Shown here: positions 26,632 to 35,519 of the stretch, one piece after another | Layout: each line of letters starts with the position of its first letter | How positions within the stretch are numbered: position 1 is the first letter of the stretch | Assembly (NCBI GenBank): GCA_028282785.1 | Contig: JANQHE010000065.1 | Location: 62,001 to 126,000 of the forward strand | From: Bacteroidales bacterium | Lineage (GTDB): Bacteria > Bacteroidota > Bacteroidia > Bacteroidales > UBA12077 | Direction of reading: 5' to 3' | Length of the DNA stretch: 64,000 nt | Made by a program: the position numbers and the translations under genes | The notes under the pieces: model-generated | The model's input: the letters and a program-made list of their open reading frames with translations, nothing else | What the model was told of the DNA's origin: nothing | The model's database searches: none

Positions 26632-27183
26632 TTAATCTGCATTCACCTGTTTGTTTTCTAACCTCTCAATATAGCAGATTAAATTGGAGCTAACTTTTTC
26701 AAAAACCCGAACTAAATAAGGGCTAACAGAAACAAAGGTCAAATCTTGTGATAAAGGATAACCATGATAATGATTTAAGTGAGAGATTATATTACTTTTT
26801 TCATCAGAATTGAGGACATCAAACGGATTGGTGTTTGAATAATTATGAAAGTTTGAAAGGTGTATAAATGCACATCCCAAATCATAAACAGATTTTGTCC
26901 AGCCCCACAGGTTAGCAGATAAATCTACCATTTTTTTATCTGTGATAATTTTGTTCTGAGAATCTCTCCATCGTTCTCCATTAATTGTTTGATTCATTAA
27001 TGTTTGTCTTTGACTTAAATCTGTTTCTAATAGATAAACACATCTCACCAAAGAATCCAATTCCTGTCTTAATATTGACATAACTTGCCCGAACAATCTT
27101 TGTTGAGATAGTAGCTCTACAGCCTTTTGGTTTTCAGTTGAGCGAGCTTTTATTGTATTGCAGAATTCCTGTGTTATTGACAT
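26632..27183 (-). CDS. Helical hypothetical protein of the kinase operon
   Basis: The 183-aa protein is all helical with conserved-looking patches (FGQVMSILRQELDSLVRCVYLL; LWGWTKSVYDLGCAFIHLSNFHNY; HLNHYHGYPL). The pattern resembles a widespread uncharacterised family and is HEPN-like, although a strict RxxxxH motif is not seen. The gene starts 23 nt after the HEPN gene stop and ends 6 nt before the kinase start. Confidence 0.6.
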   Translation of the reverse strand: MSITQEFCNTIKARSTENQKAVELLSQQRLFGQVMSILRQELDSLVRCVYLLETDLSQRQTLMNQTINGERWRDSQNKIITDKKMVDLSANLWGWTKSVYDLGCAFIHLSNFHNYSNTNPFDVLNSDEKSNIISHLNHYHGYPLSQDLTFVSVSPYLVRVFEKVSSNLICYIERLENKQVNAD

Positions 27184-27206
27184 ATGGTTTAATTGAAAGT
27201 AAATTG

Positions 27207-27668
27207 CTATTTTTTTAATATCCTGAAATATCTTTTCATTTTTGTAAAAACGTCTGACATATCAACCGATGTTGTAATATTAGTAACAGTTCCACCATGT
27301 GCGATATCGTTCCTCAAATCGTAGTAACTGATTATTTGATTGTAATCCGACCGTCCTCTTTCAGTTAACAAAGCAACTCTTTTTTTAAAATACAACTTAT
27401 CTCTTTCTGTAATATCCCATATTGCTCTTGTCTTCCAATGAGAGATACTTGATTGTTTGCCTGTTATTAAATCAATAGAATTTGTTTTTATATGTTCTTC
27501 TAACCGGGTAAAAAGAAATAAAAAATATGCATGGTCATTTAATTCACGCTTCCTTTTCCAGTAATCCTCTTTTTTATTAAAACCTTTGGAGTGGGCTTCA
27601 AATTCCTTTACGGCATATTGATTATCAATTTCAAAATATTGCTTTTCAAGTTCTTGTAATATACTCAT
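27207..27668 (-). CDS. HEPN-like RNase-type protein
   Basis: The helical 153-aa protein has RNDIAHG, an R-x4-H motif near residue 118. This is the catalytic signature of HEPN RNases in defence and toxin systems. A preceding helix with DHAYFLFLFTRLEEHI supports the fold. It overlaps the upstream gene by 4 nt. Toxic RNase activity controlled by the kinase is an inference. Confidence 0.65.
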   Translation of the reverse strand: MSILQELEKQYFEIDNQYAVKEFEAHSKGFNKKEDYWKRKRELNDHAYFLFLFTRLEEHIKTNSIDLITGKQSSISHWKTRAIWDITERDKLYFKKRVALLTERGRSDYNQIISYYDLRNDIAHGGTVTNITTSVDMSDVFTKMKRYFRILKK

Positions 27669-28456
27669 ATTGCTAGCAATTTTAGAAATGATTCTTGTGT
27701 TAATTCAATGCCCTTTTTAATGTCGGTTTCAGTAAAAAGTTGCCATTGTGGTGTTTCAAACCTTTCTGCTTTATCTACCAAGATATAGTTCCTTTTAGCA
27801 GTTAATAAGTCAACTCTGCCATTCGCTCCTAGTGTCCATAACCCGAATGGTTTTAAAGCCATGATGACTTTATTATTTCTTATTACATCTATGGAGTTAA
27901 TTTCTCTCGGTGAAACCCCAAATCCCTCCATCATTTTCTCGTACATCTTAATTTTTCTGGATGGTTTAACCGATAAATTAGAATCTTCTTGTACCCAATT
28001 GGTAATGTTTCCAATTAGTTCGTTAATTCTGTTCTCCCAATTATCTACCCTGCGTGCGATATAATTGGTATCCATATATTCAACGCTAAGAGAATCATTT
28101 TCTCCAAAAGATAAGTTATTGAGAATAATCTCAGCTTTCCAATTATTGCATTTGTTCAAATTATGTACTACTGATTGACCTGTAATTCGGAATGTTTGAT
28201 TTACTTCTAAAATGGGTTGTTTACTATATGGTGAGATGAAAGCTCCAAAAGACAAGGGATTTTGTTCAGAATAGATTTCTTCATTATCAGCATTAAATGC
28301 AGTAATCTTAATTATTAGGTTTGTACTGAAAATCTTATTTACCCAATTCTTGTTACTTGAAACAAGTGAAATTCTAATAATATTTATTACAGGCTTGACA
28401 GAGTATTTAATAATATTCAAGGTCTTACCTTTATTAAACTCTAGGGTTTTATTCAT
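27665..28456 (-). CDS. Hypothetical 263-aa protein, first gene of kinase/HEPN operon
   Basis: The N-terminal half is beta-sandwich-like (INIIRISLVSSN; LIIKITAFNA). The C-terminal half has a YILVD-type strand after GRVDLLTAKRN and a conserved-looking ETPQWQLFTE. This could be a divergent nuclease or sensor domain, but no family is recognised. A TACATTTG -7 box lies 100 bp upstream. As first gene it is a candidate sensor of the module. Confidence 0.6.
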   Translation of the reverse strand: MNKTLEFNKGKTLNIIKYSVKPVINIIRISLVSSNKNWVNKIFSTNLIIKITAFNADNEEIYSEQNPLSFGAFISPYSKQPILEVNQTFRITGQSVVHNLNKCNNWKAEIILNNLSFGENDSLSVEYMDTNYIARRVDNWENRINELIGNITNWVQEDSNLSVKPSRKIKMYEKMMEGFGVSPREINSIDVIRNNKVIMALKPFGLWTLGANGRVDLLTAKRNYILVDKAERFETPQWQLFTETDIKKGIELTQESFLKLLAI

Positions 28457-28553
28457 TTTTTATCTTTTTGAATTTTAAGAAAATCCCGTTGACATCTATT
28501 AAAGCATTAAAATTCTAAAGGAAATTCTTACACCCTAATATGTCAATTACTAA

Positions 28554-28561
28554 CAAATGTA
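28554..28561 (-). promoter_or_regulatory. Putative -7 box TACATTTG for the cargo operon
   Basis: This is a perfect match to TAnnTTTG, with a TTTG about 13 bp upstream. It sits between the J-domain gene and the cargo operon, giving the operon its own promoter. Confidence 0.5.
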
Positions 28562-28600
28562 CAAAAATGAAAGCCAAAGAATTAATTAAAATACGTCTAA

Positions 28601-28951
28601 TTAAAGTCCATCCAAAAAATCCACTAAATCACTAAACAAGCCTTTCTTAAAGGTTGAATCGGTGGTTTGGATTTTATGTCGCAAGTAATTCTGTGGTACT
28701 TGTTTCTTGATTAGCACCTTTGCCAACTTACCCAGCTCGCTTAATAATTCACTTTCGGCAGATGGTGTTTGGGGGGGCGAGCTTACTACATTGCGGTTTT
28801 CCTGTATTTGTAGTAATGCAGATTTATATTCTTCCTGTAGTTTTTGGAACTCCTGTGCAGTTCCACCTTTGTCGGGGTGTAATTGCTTTGCTAATGTTCG
28901 GTAGTGTTGTTTGGCTTGCTCTACATCGTTTATATTATTGAAATACTTCAT
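28601..28951 (-). CDS. Small J-domain protein
   Basis: Residues 1-50 form a J-domain with the HPD motif (AKQLHPDKGGTAQEF). A Pro/Ser-rich linker and a C-terminal helix follow. J-domains stimulate DnaK; viral J proteins recruit host Hsp70 for replication or capsid assembly. It overlaps the upstream gene by 4 nt. Confidence 0.85.
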   Translation of the reverse strand: MKYFNNINDVEQAKQHYRTLAKQLHPDKGGTAQEFQKLQEEYKSALLQIQENRNVVSSPPQTPSAESELLSELGKLAKVLIKKQVPQNYLRHKIQTTDSTFKKGLFSDLVDFLDGL

Positions 28952-29181
28952 AATTGTTCAAATTCTTCGAGTGTTATACAAAAATGTTCCAGAATTAATT
29001 TTAATTGTTGCTGATTGTAATAGTGTCGCTTGGTATATCCTGCCTGTGATATTTTCTCTTTTAAGTCAGGGCAAATGTCAATTTCTCGCCTAAGTTGCTG
29101 CAAGGCTGCTCGAATTGATATACTATCGGGGTATAGCTTTTTAACCAACTCTTGTTTTAATATTGTTCTGCGTATAATCAT
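28948..29181 (-). CDS. DUF4248-like small HTH protein
   Basis: The 77-aa protein has a LVKKLYPDSISIRAALQQL N-terminal helix pair and a GYTKRHYYNQQQLKLILEHF C-terminal part. These match the DUF4248 family, which is common in Bacteroidota mobile elements. It is first in the unit facing the iteron-bearing intergenic region and may be a regulator. Confidence 0.65.
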   Translation of the reverse strand: MIIRRTILKQELVKKLYPDSISIRAALQQLRREIDICPDLKEKISQAGYTKRHYYNQQQLKLILEHFCITLEEFEQL

Positions 29182-29262
29182 AGTGTTGGATTTAGGTGAA
29201 AAAATGGAATGAAAAGCCCTTGAAACATTGAAAAAAGCCGTCTAATAGAATACTTTCTAAGT

Positions 29263-29311
29263 GCTTTTGACCGCTTTTGATTGCTTTTGAGGATATAGAG
29301 GTTGCTTTTGA
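29263..29311 (+). repeat. GCTTTTGA iterons (10-bp period)
   Basis: GCTTTTGA starts at 29263, 29273 and 29283 (10-bp spacing) and again at 29304, 21 bp further on, which keeps the helical phase. More degenerate TTTTTGA copies follow up to about 29375. The spacing suggests cooperative binding of a regulator or initiator. Confidence 0.65.
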
Positions 29312-29710
29312 ATACTTTGCGAGTATTTTTTAAGTGCTTTTTGGAATATAGCTGATTTTGAAGAGTACTTTTTGAGAAGTTTTGCTGAATTGGGTATAAT
29401 TTTAGACAACGTAAGGGTGTATAAGCATTTTTTAATTGTGTATTTGAGCAGTACGTATAAAATAATGGCAAATATTGAAAGGAGAGTGTATTACGGAGAG
29501 AATACCAGAGTATTACCCATGTATTTTTGGTCGAATTTGCAGAAAAACAAGCATGGTTAAACACGAAAAGCCCCAATAAGAGGCTCATTTTTAGAAGATT
29601 TGTATGTAATACAGGCATAATTATAAAAATTATACCCTTGATAATTAGCTCCTTAAAAATACAAAAAACGAAACAGTTTTCTAGCATTTTCGTAAAGTTA
29701 AATAGAATGC

Positions 29711-29729
29711 ATTCCCAATCATTGGGAAT
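29711..29729. promoter_or_regulatory. Palindromic operator of the toxin-antitoxin operon
   Basis: ATTCCCAA and TTGGGAAT flank a 3-bp centre, a perfect dyad just upstream of the -7 box. This is the expected layout for antitoxin autorepression. Confidence 0.65.
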
Positions 29730-29744
29730 TTTAAAAATATTTTG

Positions 29745-29752
29745 TATCTTTG
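29745..29752 (+). promoter_or_regulatory. -7 box TATCTTTG for mqsRA-like genes
   Basis: This is a perfect TAnnTTTG match 17 bp before the toxin start codon, with the operator palindrome upstream. Confidence 0.6.
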
Positions 29753-29769
29753 TATTAAATATTTAGACA

Positions 29770-30150
29770 ATGATAGAATTACCGAATACCGAAGATAACG
29801 TAAAGCTTGTTCAAGATTTTATATACGAGACCAGGAAAAGAATTGCAGATGGAACGGATATAACTTTCACGAAAAAAGCAAAAGACGAACTGGATGAGTT
29901 AATGTTGGAGTATGATATTACTGAGGAAGATATTGAATATACAATACTAAACCTTACCCCTGAGAATTATTACAGGGGAATTGACCCTTCCGGAGAGGCA
30001 GATTTTAATGTTTGTGCATTTCGTGCTTTGGTTGGTAAAGATAAAGTTGAGATATATTTAAAATACGGACTTGAAGAAGAAGGTTTGCAGATACTAGTTT
30101 TTTCTAATCACATTCCTGATTTTGAAATGAATCAGCCATTTAAAAATTAG
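29770..30150 (+). CDS. MqsR-family-like toxin
   Basis: The 126-aa protein shows an ITFTKKAKDELDEL helix, ENYYRGIDPSGEADFNVCAFRAL and a KVEIYLKYGLEEEGLQILVFSNH sheet. This is the layout of MqsR/RelE-fold mRNA interferases. The toxin-first order, the 4-nt gap to an HTH antitoxin and the palindromic operator support a type II module. Catalytic residues cannot be assigned with certainty by eye. Confidence 0.7.
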   Translation: MIELPNTEDNVKLVQDFIYETRKRIADGTDITFTKKAKDELDELMLEYDITEEDIEYTILNLTPENYYRGIDPSGEADFNVCAFRALVGKDKVEIYLKYGLEEEGLQILVFSNHIPDFEMNQPFKN

Positions 30151-30154
30151 AATT

Positions 30155-30652
30155 ATGGAATCAAAAAAAGTTTTTACAAGGAAAAATAAGCCTACTGATG
30201 AACTTCATGAAACTGTAATTAAGAATTACAAAGGCTTAGAATTATCATACAAGGAAGTGTACTACTTGGATTATGAAGTAGATGAAAATACTGGTATGAT
30301 TAATAAGGATAAGGAAGTAAAGCACTACACTAAAAATCAAATGAGCCGTAATTTGAAGGCTTTGAAAAGTGCATATTTAATAGCTAAAGGTGCTGCTGCT
30401 CCTGACGAAATAATCAATTTTCGTACGAGGTATCACATTGCTGCATCTACTTTAAGTGTCGTGCTTGGATTTAGTAAAAACACTATATCTAATATTGAGA
30501 ATGAAGGTGTAACCTCATTAGCAAGCGGTAGATTGATAAAAATGTGCTTGAACAACCTGGATATGATGTCTTATTATGTTAAAATCTGTGATGCTATTGA
30601 CAACAACAAGAAAGCTGAACTTTCTGAAAAATTGATGCAACAAAGAATGTAA
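30155..30652 (+). CDS. MqsA-like HTH antitoxin
   Basis: The C-terminal domain has an Xre-type HTH (IINFRTRYHIAASTLSVVLGFSKNTISNIEN is the helix-turn-helix span), as in MqsA. The N-terminal half replaces the usual zinc domain and is likely the toxin-binding part. It stabilises the element and represses its own promoter, probably through the dyad at 29711-29729. Confidence 0.7.
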   Translation: MESKKVFTRKNKPTDELHETVIKNYKGLELSYKEVYYLDYEVDENTGMINKDKEVKHYTKNQMSRNLKALKSAYLIAKGAAAPDEIINFRTRYHIAASTLSVVLGFSKNTISNIENEGVTSLASGRLIKMCLNNLDMMSYYVKICDAIDNNKKAELSEKLMQQRM

Positions 30653-30658
30653 AGATTC

Positions 30659-31021
30659 TTAACTAGAAGATAATCGCACAATATGTACTAAATCAAAGTG
30701 GGTATATCTCTTGTGGTAGATATAATTATCAACCTCTTTTAATAAGCTTTGAAAAGCTTCATCCTGGATATACTCATCCCAACCATTTTCAGAAGTGTTT
30801 ATTTGATAGTCTGTTTTTAAGTAAACTCTTTCTTCATACGCTTCTTCCTGATTATCTCCTGAAATTGCATTTATAGATTTTCCTCGATATGCAATTAGGT
30901 ACGCACAAGACAAATTCCTTATTTCATCAGTAATCGAGTTAATCAGAGAATAAGAATTATTTAGTTGCTCTTTTAAGCGTTCTATTTCTTGTGTTACTTC
31001 ATTATTCAGTGAATCAAGCAC
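30659..31021 (-). CDS. Hypothetical coiled-coil protein, 120 aa
   Basis: The N-terminal coiled coil (1-45) precedes a small alpha/beta domain ending in a TRY/HFD-like strand. The gene is convergent with the antitoxin gene (6 nt between the stops). No family is recognised. Confidence 0.5.
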   Translation of the reverse strand: MLDSLNNEVTQEIERLKEQLNNSYSLINSITDEIRNLSCAYLIAYRGKSINAISGDNQEEAYEERVYLKTDYQINTSENGWDEYIQDEAFQSLLKEVDNYIYHKRYTHFDLVHIVRLSSS

Positions 31022-31128
31022 TTTGTTTTTAAGGGAATGTAGTTGTAGCTCGGTAAAGATTTTATTTTCTCTTAACGGTTTTAATTACTCCTGTAACGAT
31101 TCTATTTTTTCTATTCTTTCCTTGCCTG

Positions 31129-32007
31129 TCATAGTTTTGCGTTTGTTTCTTTTTCCAGTTTTTCTAAATGTTCCTTGCAGATCTGCTCAGTAAACTTCAT
31201 AAGCTTTTTCGCTTCGCTTTGCCAGTATTCTAATTGGGTTTCGGTTACTGTGTATGTATCATCATATCTTGCACGGAGATAGGCTTCATCAAGGAATTTG
31301 TAATCCTTTTTCTGTTCCTCTGTTTTAACAGGAAAGAAGGTGAATATTTCCGGAGTAATTTTTTCAATTCGTCCTCGTAATATCTCCAACCTGTGTTCTT
31401 TGGGTGCATAGCGGTTAAATACAAGCTCAATGGTTTTGTAGCAGTTTTCTACGCATTGCTGCAATTCAAAAGCTGCTTTCTTGAAAAATGCTTTATTTTC
31501 TTTGCCCCACTCAATGTTACCCAAGGCATTTCGGTAATTTACATAAGCCATTTCAAACCATGTTTTAAAATACTTTGAAGAAATCTCTAATTGCCGTTCA
31601 GGAGTAAGGTCTTCGGGTTCGGGAAGTTCTGCATTGTCTTTTTTGTATAGAATAATGCCGTCACGTCTTATGTCGGCATAGAAATAGTAGTTTTCCTTGA
31701 ATTTCTTACTTACTTTTTCATACGTTTCTACTTCACAACTAACTTTACGTTCAATATCGTGAAATAAGGCATCTAACAAAAACTTTATCCGTTTAAGCGA
31801 TTTTTCGTTTTTAGAAGAAGTAATTACCAATATATCGTAATCACTCATTTTGCCATCATAATTCCTTACCTGTTCACCTCTGGCAAAAGAACCGTACAGG
31901 ATAATCATTGCAACCGAACCGGAATTTTTAACCCTTTCAGTTATTATCTGTAGCTCGTGCTTTTCTTTAGGTGAAAAATTATCTTCTATGTCCTTGAATG
32001 TATGCAA
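31129..32007 (-). CDS. Nucleotidyltransferase-HEPN two-domain protein
   Basis: Residues 1-125 form a MNT-type nucleotidyltransferase domain with LYGSFARGE and the metal-binding DYDILV. Residues 135-280 form a HEPN domain (KAAFELQQCVENCYKTIELV). In MNT/HEPN toxin-antitoxin systems these are separate proteins; here they are fused, as in the Bacteroides nucleotidyltransferase-HEPN family. The R-x4-H motif is not obvious, so the HEPN part may be non-catalytic. A TATCTTTA box lies upstream. Confidence 0.8.
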   Translation of the reverse strand: MHTFKDIEDNFSPKEKHELQIITERVKNSGSVAMIILYGSFARGEQVRNYDGKMSDYDILVITSSKNEKSLKRIKFLLDALFHDIERKVSCEVETYEKVSKKFKENYYFYADIRRDGIILYKKDNAELPEPEDLTPERQLEISSKYFKTWFEMAYVNYRNALGNIEWGKENKAFFKKAAFELQQCVENCYKTIELVFNRYAPKEHRLEILRGRIEKITPEIFTFFPVKTEEQKKDYKFLDEAYLRARYDDTYTVTETQLEYWQSEAKKLMKFTEQICKEHLEKLEKETNAKL

Positions 32008-32141
32008 AATTTAACTTTCTATTATTTGACTGGTATCTTCAGTTATATTACGCTTTATGAGGTTTAACTCATACTGTTTGTTCTTAAATAAATGTTTAAC
32101 GGTTGTTTTCAATAATAGTATGTTTTGTTATAGTTATGTCA

Positions 32142-32149
32142 TAAAGATA
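32142..32149 (-). promoter_or_regulatory. Putative -7 box TATCTTTA
   Basis: The same octamer with the same flank (TATGAC-like) appears before leader RNA copy C. It lies 135 bp upstream of the nucleotidyltransferase start. Confidence 0.4.
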
Positions 32150-32253
32150 CAAATTTATTATAGCTATTTTGCACATCATTAATTCAAATAGACATCTTAA
32201 AATTAATTTGTATCAACTAAAAATTAATTACTACACTTCATTTAATGTAAAGG

Positions 32254-34662
32254 TTAATTCTCATGATACAACCAATTTTTAAACCTATTACCGTTCTTCT
32301 CTTTTCGTTTAAAATTATTTTTATTAAAATACAATTTGTATGATATAGACGGTATGATAGGAAATAAACTGACCTGATATAAATCCAATGGTTTGTAGTT
32401 GTCGTTATAGATTGGGTCGATTCGGAATTCATCAGTTGCATTATCGTTGTAATAGTACATATTGGGATTTTGCCTGTTGTAAACATTGTAAACAGAAAAA
32501 CTCCATACCGCTTTTAATTTACGTTTTTTAGTTGTTGTTGTGTAATTTAAGCCGATATCAAGCCTATGGTAACCTTTCATTTTACCGCTATTTCGTTCTC
32601 CGTAAATCAGGGCTTCGTGATAGGCTGCATTACCGTTTTCGTCAATATCATTAGGGGATATTGTTACTTTTCGTCCTACCGCCGGAGTGTAGGGCAAACC
32701 TGTTTGATAAACCCAAACTGCATTAAAGTCCCATTTGCCGGTTATTTTTCGATTAACCATTAACGAAATACTGTGCGGGCGGTGATATTCATAAAAATAT
32801 TCTTTCCCTTTATTGATATTATCAAACTGCCGTGTGGTCTGACTCCAATTATACCCGATAGAGCCTGTCCAGCTTCCATAGTTTTTCTTCATAAAAAATT
32901 CTATGCCGTAAGATGTTCCTTCTCCCCCTGTTTCTACTACTGATTGCCAGTCCCTATTTTCTTTTAAGTTGATATAACCCTCTTTATATGTCGCCAGGTT
33001 ATTCATTTGTTTGTAATACATTCCTGTTTCAACACTAAACATATTGTTTATAAAATTAGCTAACCAAGCCATAGATGCCTGCTTTGATGATGATGGTGGG
33101 ATATGCTCCGTAGCCGGAACCCAAACCTCGGTAGCCATAATATTATTGCCCGATGCAAACAATAGGTGAGAATTTTGGCTCACATGCATATAAGTTAGGT
33201 TAAGTTTATGATGAGCGTGCAAACCGATAGTCATATTTAACCTTGGTTCAAAACACACAGTTGAGAACTTCTCAATACTATAATAAACAGTGCGTAAACC
33301 GACATTTAGCTTGATGTTTCTTAAGGGCCTAATCTTATTGTCGATAAATATAGAAGATTGAGTAGAATTTACAGAGCTTTGGCTGTAAGAACTAAAAACC
33401 CCTGTTTGTTCAAGTTTGTAAGGTGTATGGTTAAGAATTGATGATTGTAAACCAAATTTTGCCGACCAATTATACAATATGTTATAGTTCCATGCTGTCC
33501 GTATGGAAAAATCCTGGACTGATGAAGTGAAAATATTTACATAATCAGATTCTTGTGTTGCTTTGAGTGATTGTTTGTCTTTAAGTCGGTACCGGGTATA
33601 TGATATGCCACTTTCACCAAACAGTTTTGCTGATGCCACATGATTCCATCCAGTTGAAAAAAGCCAGTTTCCCCATACATTTTTTAGTCGGCTTTTTCCT
33701 TCTGAGCCATTTTTGTTCCACGCATTAAAATAGTCGTCTCCCTGGTACAAATTAAAAAACAGCTTATTGCGATTATTTATTTTCCATGAAACCTTAGCGT
33801 TTATATCGTGAAAACCGTATGCTACCTTAGAGTCATTTCCTTCAATAAGTGAACTTCCAAGATAGAGGAGTGCATCAAAAAGTGTTTTACGCCCTGTAAA
33901 AATATAGGAAGCTTTTTTACCCAAACGCCCTTCTAAGGATAAATTGGCATCGGTAATACCAATTCCAAAAGAGCCTTTAAATTGCGATGTGTCGCCACTG
34001 CGTTGTGCTATGTTAACAATAGATGAAAGTTTATCTCCATATTGGGCAGGAAACCCGCTTTTTATAATAGATATATCATTTATCATGTCAGGATTAAAAA
34101 CAGACATAAAACCACCTAAATGATTTACATAGATAAGTGGCGTGTTGTCTAAAAGGTACATGTTTTGCCCTGGGCTCCCTCCCCTTACAATGAGCATACT
34201 TGAAGCTTCACTTTGCGTTTGAATACCGGGAAGCAACTGCATAGCTTTTAGCACATCGGGCGACCCACCAAGTGAAGGAATACGTTTAATCTCTTTTACA
34301 CTAAGTTTTGCGGTATTAAAGGGTATGTACCTGGGAGCTTTAACAACAACTTCGTCAAGTTTAACCCCTTTTTTAAGAAATACATCAAAAATGGTGTCGT
34401 TATGTGCGGCCAGTGATAGGCTTAGCTCTTTGTAACCAATGTATGAAAAACGGATAACACATTTCTTTTTACAAGAAATAGAAAAATGGCCATGCGCATC
34501 GGTAATTGTGCCATCACTTGTTTCGGAATTCACTACTGAAGCCCCTATTAATACCTCACCGGTTTCAGCATCTTTTACAAAGCCGGAAAATGTTACTTGC
34601 CCATAAGTAAATGCACAAACCTGACATAAAAACAGGGCGAGTATTTTAAGCTTTAACATCAA
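32254..34662 (-). CDS. TonB-dependent receptor with carboxypeptidase-like domain
   Basis: A signal peptide (ending near FTYGQ) is followed by a CarboxypepD_reg-like domain (about 25-110, ending in VVVKAPRY), a plug domain (about 125-230, VRGGSPGQNMYLLDNTP) and an outer-membrane barrel to the end. At 802 aa it is of normal length for this receptor class. It imports an unknown substrate with TonB-ExbBD energy. It is translationally coupled (ATGA overlap) to the DUF4249 gene upstream. Presence inside a virus-like element is unusual. Confidence 0.9.
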   Translation of the reverse strand: MMLKLKILALFLCQVCAFTYGQVTFSGFVKDAETGEVLIGASVVNSETSDGTITDAHGHFSISCKKKCVIRFSYIGYKELSLSLAAHNDTIFDVFLKKGVKLDEVVVKAPRYIPFNTAKLSVKEIKRIPSLGGSPDVLKAMQLLPGIQTQSEASSMLIVRGGSPGQNMYLLDNTPLIYVNHLGGFMSVFNPDMINDISIIKSGFPAQYGDKLSSIVNIAQRSGDTSQFKGSFGIGITDANLSLEGRLGKKASYIFTGRKTLFDALLYLGSSLIEGNDSKVAYGFHDINAKVSWKINNRNKLFFNLYQGDDYFNAWNKNGSEGKSRLKNVWGNWLFSTGWNHVASAKLFGESGISYTRYRLKDKQSLKATQESDYVNIFTSSVQDFSIRTAWNYNILYNWSAKFGLQSSILNHTPYKLEQTGVFSSYSQSSVNSTQSSIFIDNKIRPLRNIKLNVGLRTVYYSIEKFSTVCFEPRLNMTIGLHAHHKLNLTYMHVSQNSHLLFASGNNIMATEVWVPATEHIPPSSSKQASMAWLANFINNMFSVETGMYYKQMNNLATYKEGYINLKENRDWQSVVETGGEGTSYGIEFFMKKNYGSWTGSIGYNWSQTTRQFDNINKGKEYFYEYHRPHSISLMVNRKITGKWDFNAVWVYQTGLPYTPAVGRKVTISPNDIDENGNAAYHEALIYGERNSGKMKGYHRLDIGLNYTTTTKKRKLKAVWSFSVYNVYNRQNPNMYYYNDNATDEFRIDPIYNDNYKPLDLYQVSLFPIIPSISYKLYFNKNNFKRKEKNGNRFKNWLYHEN

Positions 34663-35516
34663 GGTTGCCTTTTTGTATTGTCGATAAGCATATCAGAGAA
34701 AACACAAGAATATCCTGCAAATATTCCGTAGCCGTTGGTTACATTATTGTATAAGTTATAGGGTACAACAGAACCTGTACCAAAATCAGGGTATCTACCC
34801 AATTCATAAAGCTCTATACTTTTTAAGTATTTATAAGCACTTTGGCTCAAAGCCCTAAGTTCTAAAACATAGGCATTTTTGCTATTACTTCCCCTACTTT
34901 CAGGTGCAAATTCAATACTCTTGGTAAGTACAGTGCCAGCAACTTGTTCATTGGTAAATAATGCCACCGGTTGTTCTTCATTATATCTAAAATCTATCGA
35001 ATCGTGCTCATAAATACTTTTCCTGTAGAAAATAACACGGGCTTCAAAATAAACTACTTCACTGGCATCGTTTTCAATAGAAAACCGAATTGTGGGTGAT
35101 GGTATACCCTCATCGTTCAACCAACTGTCCGGATAAAGCTGGGCAGACAACAATACGGGAGGGGCTGGAATAGAACAAAAAGCTTCTGACAGGGAATTAT
35201 CCCCGGTAACTACCTCGCAACGATATTCTGTTTCAATAGCTGCCTTTGCACCGGAAGTATAAATTCCATTATCTGTGTGGGGGAGTTCAACGATTGAATC
35301 GTTGATATAAAGATAAACTTTAGCATTTTTGATTGAAGAAAGGGGGGCATTGTCAATCTTTCCGGTTTTGGATACATGTATGTTTATGACGCTGTTGGCT
35401 GCAAGAAAAGCGTTGACTGTTGTAATGCTTTCAAAGCCGGGAAATTCATCTTGCACCATTTTACGGCACGAGCCTAAAGTAAAAAACAATATAAGAAAAA
35501 CAACTATTTTTTGCAT
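34659..35516 (-). CDS. DUF4249 lipoprotein
   Basis: A lipoprotein signal with lipobox LGSC near residue 17 precedes beta-rich modules of DUF4249 (INAFLAANSVINIHVSKT-like start; CSIPAPPVL). DUF4249 proteins partner TonB receptors at the cell surface in Bacteroidota. It is coupled to the receptor and follows the small barrel gene by 3 nt. Confidence 0.85.
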   Translation of the reverse strand: MQKIVVFLILFFTLGSCRKMVQDEFPGFESITTVNAFLAANSVINIHVSKTGKIDNAPLSSIKNAKVYLYINDSIVELPHTDNGIYTSGAKAAIETEYRCEVVTGDNSLSEAFCSIPAPPVLLSAQLYPDSWLNDEGIPSPTIRFSIENDASEVVYFEARVIFYRKSIYEHDSIDFRYNEEQPVALFTNEQVAGTVLTKSIEFAPESRGSNSKNAYVLELRALSQSAYKYLKSIELYELGRYPDFGTGSVVPYNLYNNVTNGYGIFAGYSCVFSDMLIDNTKRQP

Positions 35517-35519
35517 AAA

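Larger units (their letters stand above)
29182..29769. other. 588-bp divergent control region
   Basis: No convincing gene is present; long frames here are artefacts of AT-rich, T-rich repeats. The region holds GCTTTTGA repeats at 29263-29311, the palindrome at 29711-29729 and a promoter for the toxin-antitoxin pair. It separates leftward virion genes from rightward toxin-antitoxin genes and is probably the late-gene control region. Confidence 0.5.

Noticed and set aside
29178-29687. 169-aa leftward reading frame in the intergenic region
   Set aside because: It overlaps the phased repeats, has repetitive T/A-derived composition with no domain, and overlaps the DUF4248-like gene start; it looks like an artefact of AT-rich repeats.
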